Source: JAUILA01 sp964563925
Lineage (GTDB): Bacteria > Bacteroidota > Bacteroidia > Cytophagales > Cyclobacteriaceae
NCBI GenBank assembly: GCA_964563925.1
Contig: CAZLZD010000049.1
Location: 1-32,354 of the forward strand
Direction of reading: 5' to 3'
DNA length: 32,354 nt
The position numbers and the translations under genes were made by a program. Below, in pieces: positions 30,687 through 32,354 of this stretch (position 1 is the first letter of the stretch; each line of letters begins with the position of its first letter). Under the pieces are notes generated by a model that was not told where the DNA came from, did no database searches, and saw only the letters and a program-made list of their open reading frames with translations.

Positions 30687-32354
30687 TTATCGTTGAATAA
30701 CAAAACGATAATATGACATCCCTTCGGCCGTCACCGTCTGCAGGATGTATGTGCCGTCAGCCCAGGTCGAGGTGTCCAGCGTAATAGTGCGTAACCCCGC
30801 CCGTCCGGTCGAAATACTTCCGGAGAACATATGTGCGCCGGTAGAATTGTATACATCCACCTGTACCGGCTGGTCGCTGACCGACAGGATATCGATGAAT
30901 ATCTCGTCCCTGGCCGGATTGGGCCAGGGAGCATAGGTGACCACCTGCTGTTCGGAAAGGCAGGCTGAATTATTCGTGTCATCGAGATCTCTTATCCCCT
31001 CGATAACCGCAGGTACCCTGACACATACATTCAGGGGAGACCGCTCCCCGAGTTGCAGGGGAAGGGTGATGGGAACCGGAGAATTATCTGCAGGAAGGAA
31101 TACCTCCACTACCTGGGTGACCTCATAGTCTGCATCCAGGATCACCGTCACCGGTACGCGATCCAGGTCAATGGTTCCCTGGTTCCTGAGAATAAAGGAA
31201 AGGGATACCTGGCCGGACTGGGGCGCGGCTGTGAGCGATGAAACAGAAATATCGATTTCGGGTTCGTTCACCTGAAGTACCTGGCGTGCCGTATCACGGC
31301 AACCACCCGAACCAAAGGCCACCAAGGCCAGCTCGTATTCTCCAATATCATTGAGTTCATAGGATAGCTGTGTTGATTCACCCACTTCCAGTCCGTCGAT
31401 CAGCCAGAGAATAGTCGCCGCATTTTGCGAGGTACTGGTTGCATTGACCTGGAACGGGGGCGGACCAAATGATTTTTCCAACGTAAAAGAGGCAACAGGT
31501 ACGGGATCAATTACTACCTGCTGAGTCCGGGAGAACGTGCATCCGGAACTCAGGGTGAGGGAAAGCGAAACGGTATACATACCGGGGGAAGGGAAGGTGA
31601 ATTGCGCCACCGAATCGGTCGACTGACCCAGTCCGGCGAAATCCCAGCTCCGTGAAACCACAGGATCGCCGGTTGGTTCGGTAAAATCGATGAATGTCAC
31701 CGGGGTACCCGCACAAGGTTGCTGAACCCCGATAGTCACGTTCAGGGGTTCATTGATCGTGATTTGCCGGGATTCTCTGCCAATACACTGATTGGATGCT
31801 GTAACCACCAGGCTTACCTCATAGGTTCGGGCAAAGTCGAAGGTAACGGAAGGATTCCGCTTGCTGCTGAAGGTGCCACCCAGGTCCCAGGCCCACGAAG
31901 TGATAGACTCTCCGGCCGGAGGAAATGAATTATCCTGAAACTGGATAGGTTCTCCGATACAGGCCTGGTCAAAGGAAAATGCGGCAGTAGGTGATTCCAG
32001 CACTGTCACCTGCCGGGTAGCGGTCGACTCACACCCAAAATTCGTGGTGACAGTGAGGGTCACATCGTAGGTTCCCGGACCGGTAAATATATGTGAAGCC
32101 TCCCGGGAATCTGCGCTGTTATTCTCCGAGTCCGGGTCACCGAAATCCCAGTCCCAGGAAATAATATTGGCATTAGGGGCCACACTTTCATCGCGAAAGA
32201 ACGTTTCGGTTTTTTCGCAGGCAAGGTCATTGGCAAATTGCACCTCAGGAGACGCGTAGACGGTAACCGCCTGGGTAAACTGGCTGACACACCCTGCGTC
32301 GTTGGTCAGGGTCAGGGTCACCTGGTACTGCCCATCAGAGTCATATTCCACCTC
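30687..32354 (-). CDS. partial PKD-repeat surface protein with T9SS C-terminal sorting domain
   Basis: The C-terminal 555 or so residues of a large exported protein; its N-terminus lies beyond the right edge. At least four PKD-like beta-sandwich repeats are visible (SWDWDFGDPDS, ITSWAWDLGG, VSRSWDFAG, each followed by a YDV/YEV/YTV-TLT strand and a conserved GC or QC). A CARDB-like domain follows (ISVSSLTAAPQSGQVSLSF...). The end is a type IX sorting domain, WPNPARDEIFIDI to YYRFVIQR, the Por-type signal for transport across the outer membrane. PKD proteins of this kind often serve adhesion, gliding or polymer binding; the specific role is not known. Confidence 0.9.
   Translation of the reverse strand, partial: EVEYDSDGQYQVTLTLTNDAGCVSQFTQAVTVYASPEVQFANDLACEKTETFFRDESVAPNANIISWDWDFGDPDSENNSADSREASHIFTGPGTYDVTLTVTTNFGCESTATRQVTVLESPTAAFSFDQACIGEPIQFQDNSFPPAGESITSWAWDLGGTFSSKRNPSVTFDFARTYEVSLVVTASNQCIGRESRQITINEPLNVTIGVQQPCAGTPVTFIDFTEPTGDPVVSRSWDFAGLGQSTDSVAQFTFPSPGMYTVSLSLTLSSGCTFSRTQQVVIDPVPVASFTLEKSFGPPPFQVNATSTSQNAATILWLIDGLEVGESTQLSYELNDIGEYELALVAFGSGGCRDTARQVLQVNEPEIDISVSSLTAAPQSGQVSLSFILRNQGTIDLDRVPVTVILDADYEVTQVVEVFLPADNSPVPITLPLQLGERSPLNVCVRVPAVIEGIRDLDDTNNSACLSEQQVVTYAPWPNPARDEIFIDILSVSDQPVQVDVYNSTGAHMFSGSISTGRAGLRTITLDTSTWADGTYILQTVTAEGMSYYRFVIQR

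Noticed and set aside
30638..30703. N-terminal extension of the Lrp/AsnC regulator
   Set aside because: It would translate across the TATCTTTG promoter box, and Lrp proteins normally begin shortly before the LDDIDRKIL helix.
1..32354. Mobile elements, CRISPR arrays, toxin-antitoxin or defence systems
   Set aside because: No transposase, integrase, phage gene, spaced repeat array or defence domain was seen on either strand; gene order and composition look like vertically inherited core genome.

Overview
The window is a conserved core region of a Bacteroidota chromosome, most likely from a Cytophagales-like lineage. Four things support this. Promoters have the Bacteroidota form TTTG-N19-TAnnTTTG; the copy before the tRNA cluster at 17893-17923 matches it exactly. 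A DUF3467 gene follows rpoC directly. recF, a DUF721 gene, a TPR protein and ribH lie close together. The right edge carries a PKD-repeat protein with a type IX secretion C-terminal sorting domain. A run of 10 N at 17359-17368 shows this is a scaffolded, probably draft or metagenome-derived, assembly. The species-level assignment is inference.

Layout. 1-327 is the edge of a TPR-like gene. 505-3968 is the minus-strand str operon (promoter, rpsL, rpsG, fusA, rpsJ, terminator). It stops after rpsJ and does not run on into the S10 operon. 4003-15878 is the minus-strand transcription/translation operon: promoter, tRNA-Trp, secE, nusG, rplK, rplA, rplJ, rplL, rpoB, rpoC, DUF3467, terminator. It has an attenuator-like hairpin before rpoB and a 15-bp hairpin between rpoB and rpoC. 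15898-17923 is a minus-strand tRNA-tuf operon (tRNA-Tyr, -Gly, -Thr, a second Thr-like tRNA cut by the gap, then tuf), reminiscent of the E. coli thrU-tyrU-glyT-thrT-tufB operon. recF and a DUF721 gene overlap on the minus strand, divergent from pdhA. pdhA is followed on the plus strand by a membrane-anchored TPR protein and ribH.

From 21.9 kb rightward the genes are ordinary metabolic and accessory genes: nhaA, a lone secreted sulfatase, icd, a cysteine-rich CAP-domain protein, panB, a PAS histidine kinase, a PyrR-like phosphoribosyltransferase overlapping an Lrp/AsnC regulator, and the PKD/T9SS surface protein running off the right edge. The only gene-poor stretch over 300 bases is 23357-23863. 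It holds a cluster of palindromes, two opposed -7 boxes and a strong plus-strand terminator with no gene in front of it.

How it fits together: most of the window is the gene-expression core (RNA polymerase, elongation factors, ribosomal proteins, tRNAs), arranged in three co-directional minus-strand operons. I found no phage, insertion sequence, CRISPR array or defence system. The points most worth a second look are non-coding: the duplicated tRNA-Thr/spacer unit at the assembly gap, the structured tuf leader, the intra-operon rpo hairpins, and the orphan terminator beside nhaA.
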